Origin: Bacteroidota bacterium
GTDB lineage: Bacteria > Bacteroidota > Ignavibacteria > UBA10030
Assembly: GCA_003453835.1 (NCBI GenBank)
Contig: DMMN01000188.1
Span: forward strand, 4,787-11,333
DNA: 6,547 nucleotides
Direction: 5' to 3'
Positions 6,065 to 6,547 of this stretch are shown here, one piece after another. The notes beneath the pieces were generated by a model. That model did not search any database and was not told the origin of the DNA. It saw only the letters and a list, made by a program, of their open reading frames with translations. Positions within the stretch are counted from its first letter, which is position 1. Each line of letters starts with the position of its first letter. The position numbers and the translations under genes are program-made.

Positions 6065-6127
6065 ATGTCGGCCCGGAGGCCATTTCGAAAAGTATCACCA
6101 GACGAACACACAGACGCCAAAAGTTGA
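6065..6127 (+). CDS. Possible 20-residue leader peptide upstream of scpA
   Basis: ATG 6065 opens a 20-codon frame (MSARRPFRKVSPDEHTDAKS) ending at TGA 6125-6127, 6 nt before the scpA ATG and in the same frame. AGGAG (6058-6062) lies only 2 nt before the ATG, which is closer than usual. scpA itself has no visible ribosome binding site, so translation of this small frame could feed reinitiation at scpA. No family is recognised and it may be chance. Confidence 0.2.
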   Translation: MSARRPFRKVSPDEHTDAKS

Positions 6128-6133
6128 TCGACG

Positions 6134-6547
6134 ATGTACACCATTAAACTACAGGAGTTCGAGGGACCGCTGGATCTCCTTCTCTTCTTTATCAAGCGAG
6201 ATGAGTTGGATATCTATGACATTCCCATCTCACGGATTACAAGGGAGTTCTTGGAGTACATCCATTACATGGAGACACTTGATCTTGATGTGGCGGGGGA
6301 GTTCCTTGTGATGGCGGCCGAGCTCATGCAGATCAAAGTAAGGATGCTTCTGCCGCCCGAACCGGGCGAGGAGGAGGATGTAGATCCGCGGGCAAACCTC
6401 GTCAAACGACTTGTGGAGTACAAGAGATTCAAGGAGGTCGCATCCGATATGTCAAGAAGGGAAGAGGAGAGGCGGAAGATCTTCTCGCGCGGCTACTTCG
6501 ATTCCGATCCGAAAGTCATGACGGAAGATGAAGAAGAAAACCTCTTG
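6134..6547 (+). CDS. scpA: Segregation and condensation protein A, N-terminal 138 residues (partial)
   Basis: ScpA is the kleisin subunit that, with ScpB, bridges the SMC dimer to form the bacterial condensin used in chromosome compaction and segregation. The N-terminus MYTIKLQEFEGPLDLLLFFI and the following KRDELDIYDIPISRITREF, then LDLDVAGEFLVMAAELMQIK (49-68) and the KMLLP-like VRMLLPPEP, are diagnostic for the kleisin N-terminal domain that contacts the SMC neck. An acidic stretch (residues 79-84) leads into the helix LVKRLVEYKRFKEVASDM. The frame is intact but leaves the window at 6547, so about half of a normal ScpA (roughly 240-280 residues) is present. The ATG at 6134 is fixed by an in-frame TGA at 6125-6127, 9 nt upstream, and by the family N-terminus. 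No good Shine-Dalgarno sequence precedes it, unlike most other genes here. The usual partner scpB would be expected downstream. Confidence 0.95.
   Translation, partial: MYTIKLQEFEGPLDLLLFFIKRDELDIYDIPISRITREFLEYIHYMETLDLDVAGEFLVMAAELMQIKVRMLLPPEPGEEEDVDPRANLVKRLVEYKRFKEVASDMSRREEERRKIFSRGYFDSDPKVMTEDEEENLL

Larger units (their letters stand above)
5833..6133. other. Intergenic region between trpS and scpA
   Basis: 301 bp without a convincing gene. It holds the repeat-like element at 5864-5996, including a perfect 7-bp hairpin at 5956-5980, and a possible 20-codon leader ORF at 6065-6127. I find no intrinsic terminator for trpS with a T-run and no convincing -35/-10 pair for scpA; a TTGACT at 5857-5862 has no -10 partner. 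Confidence 0.6.

Noticed and set aside
1..6547. CRISPR array, tRNA or rRNA genes, insertion sequence, prophage or defence island
   Set aside because: I saw no regularly spaced direct repeats, no tRNA cloverleaf, no transposase or integrase motifs and no defence genes beyond a single HNH protein without partners.

Overview
The window is 6.5 kb of ordinary bacterial chromosome with moderate GC and every recognisable gene on the + strand. I see no phage, plasmid, insertion-sequence or CRISPR signature and no strong case for a new multi-gene system. Protein flavour (ScpA starting MYTIKLQEFEGPLDLLLFFI, a two-PDZ HtrA, an HNH_5-type protein starting MLVLNHNYEPLSVCN) suggests the Fibrobacterota-Chlorobiota-Bacteroidota group. 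The clear Shine-Dalgarno sites and a classical -35/-10 promoter fit an Ignavibacteria- or Chlorobi-like lineage better than a true Bacteroidetes. This assignment is inference from recalled family patterns, not a search.

Layout: (1) 2-169, the C-terminal tail of a probable mtnA (methylthioribose-1-phosphate isomerase), followed after 11 bp by recO (181-1005, recombination mediator with a zinc finger) and after 48 bp by an htrA/degP-type serine protease (1054-2595). These three look co-transcribed and end at a good intrinsic terminator (2625-2674). (2) aroC (chorismate synthase, GTG start, 2813-4021), preceded by a leader region with a stable hairpin (2747-2777). (3) A textbook sigma-70 promoter (4084-4112) with a palindrome over its -35 box, a leader of about 125 nt, an HNH nuclease-family gene (4244-4735) and trpS (4873-5832, with an upstream 5' end). 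The TrpRS carries the four-cysteine pattern of the iron-sulfur subclass. (4) A 301-bp gap (5833-6133) containing a degenerate, imperfectly palindromic repeat-like element, then the 5' part of scpA (6134-6547, runs off the window), a subunit of the SMC condensin.

The genes do not form one pathway: they cover methionine salvage, recombination repair, envelope protein quality control, the last shikimate step, an unassigned nuclease, tRNA-Trp charging and chromosome condensation. AroC and TrpRS touch loosely through chorismate and tryptophan. The points most worth a second look are the 5' ends of trpS and the HNH gene, where strong Shine-Dalgarno sites are not followed by canonical in-frame start codons, the Fe-S-type cysteines of TrpRS, the palindrome over the HNH/trpS promoter, and the repeat-like element before scpA.
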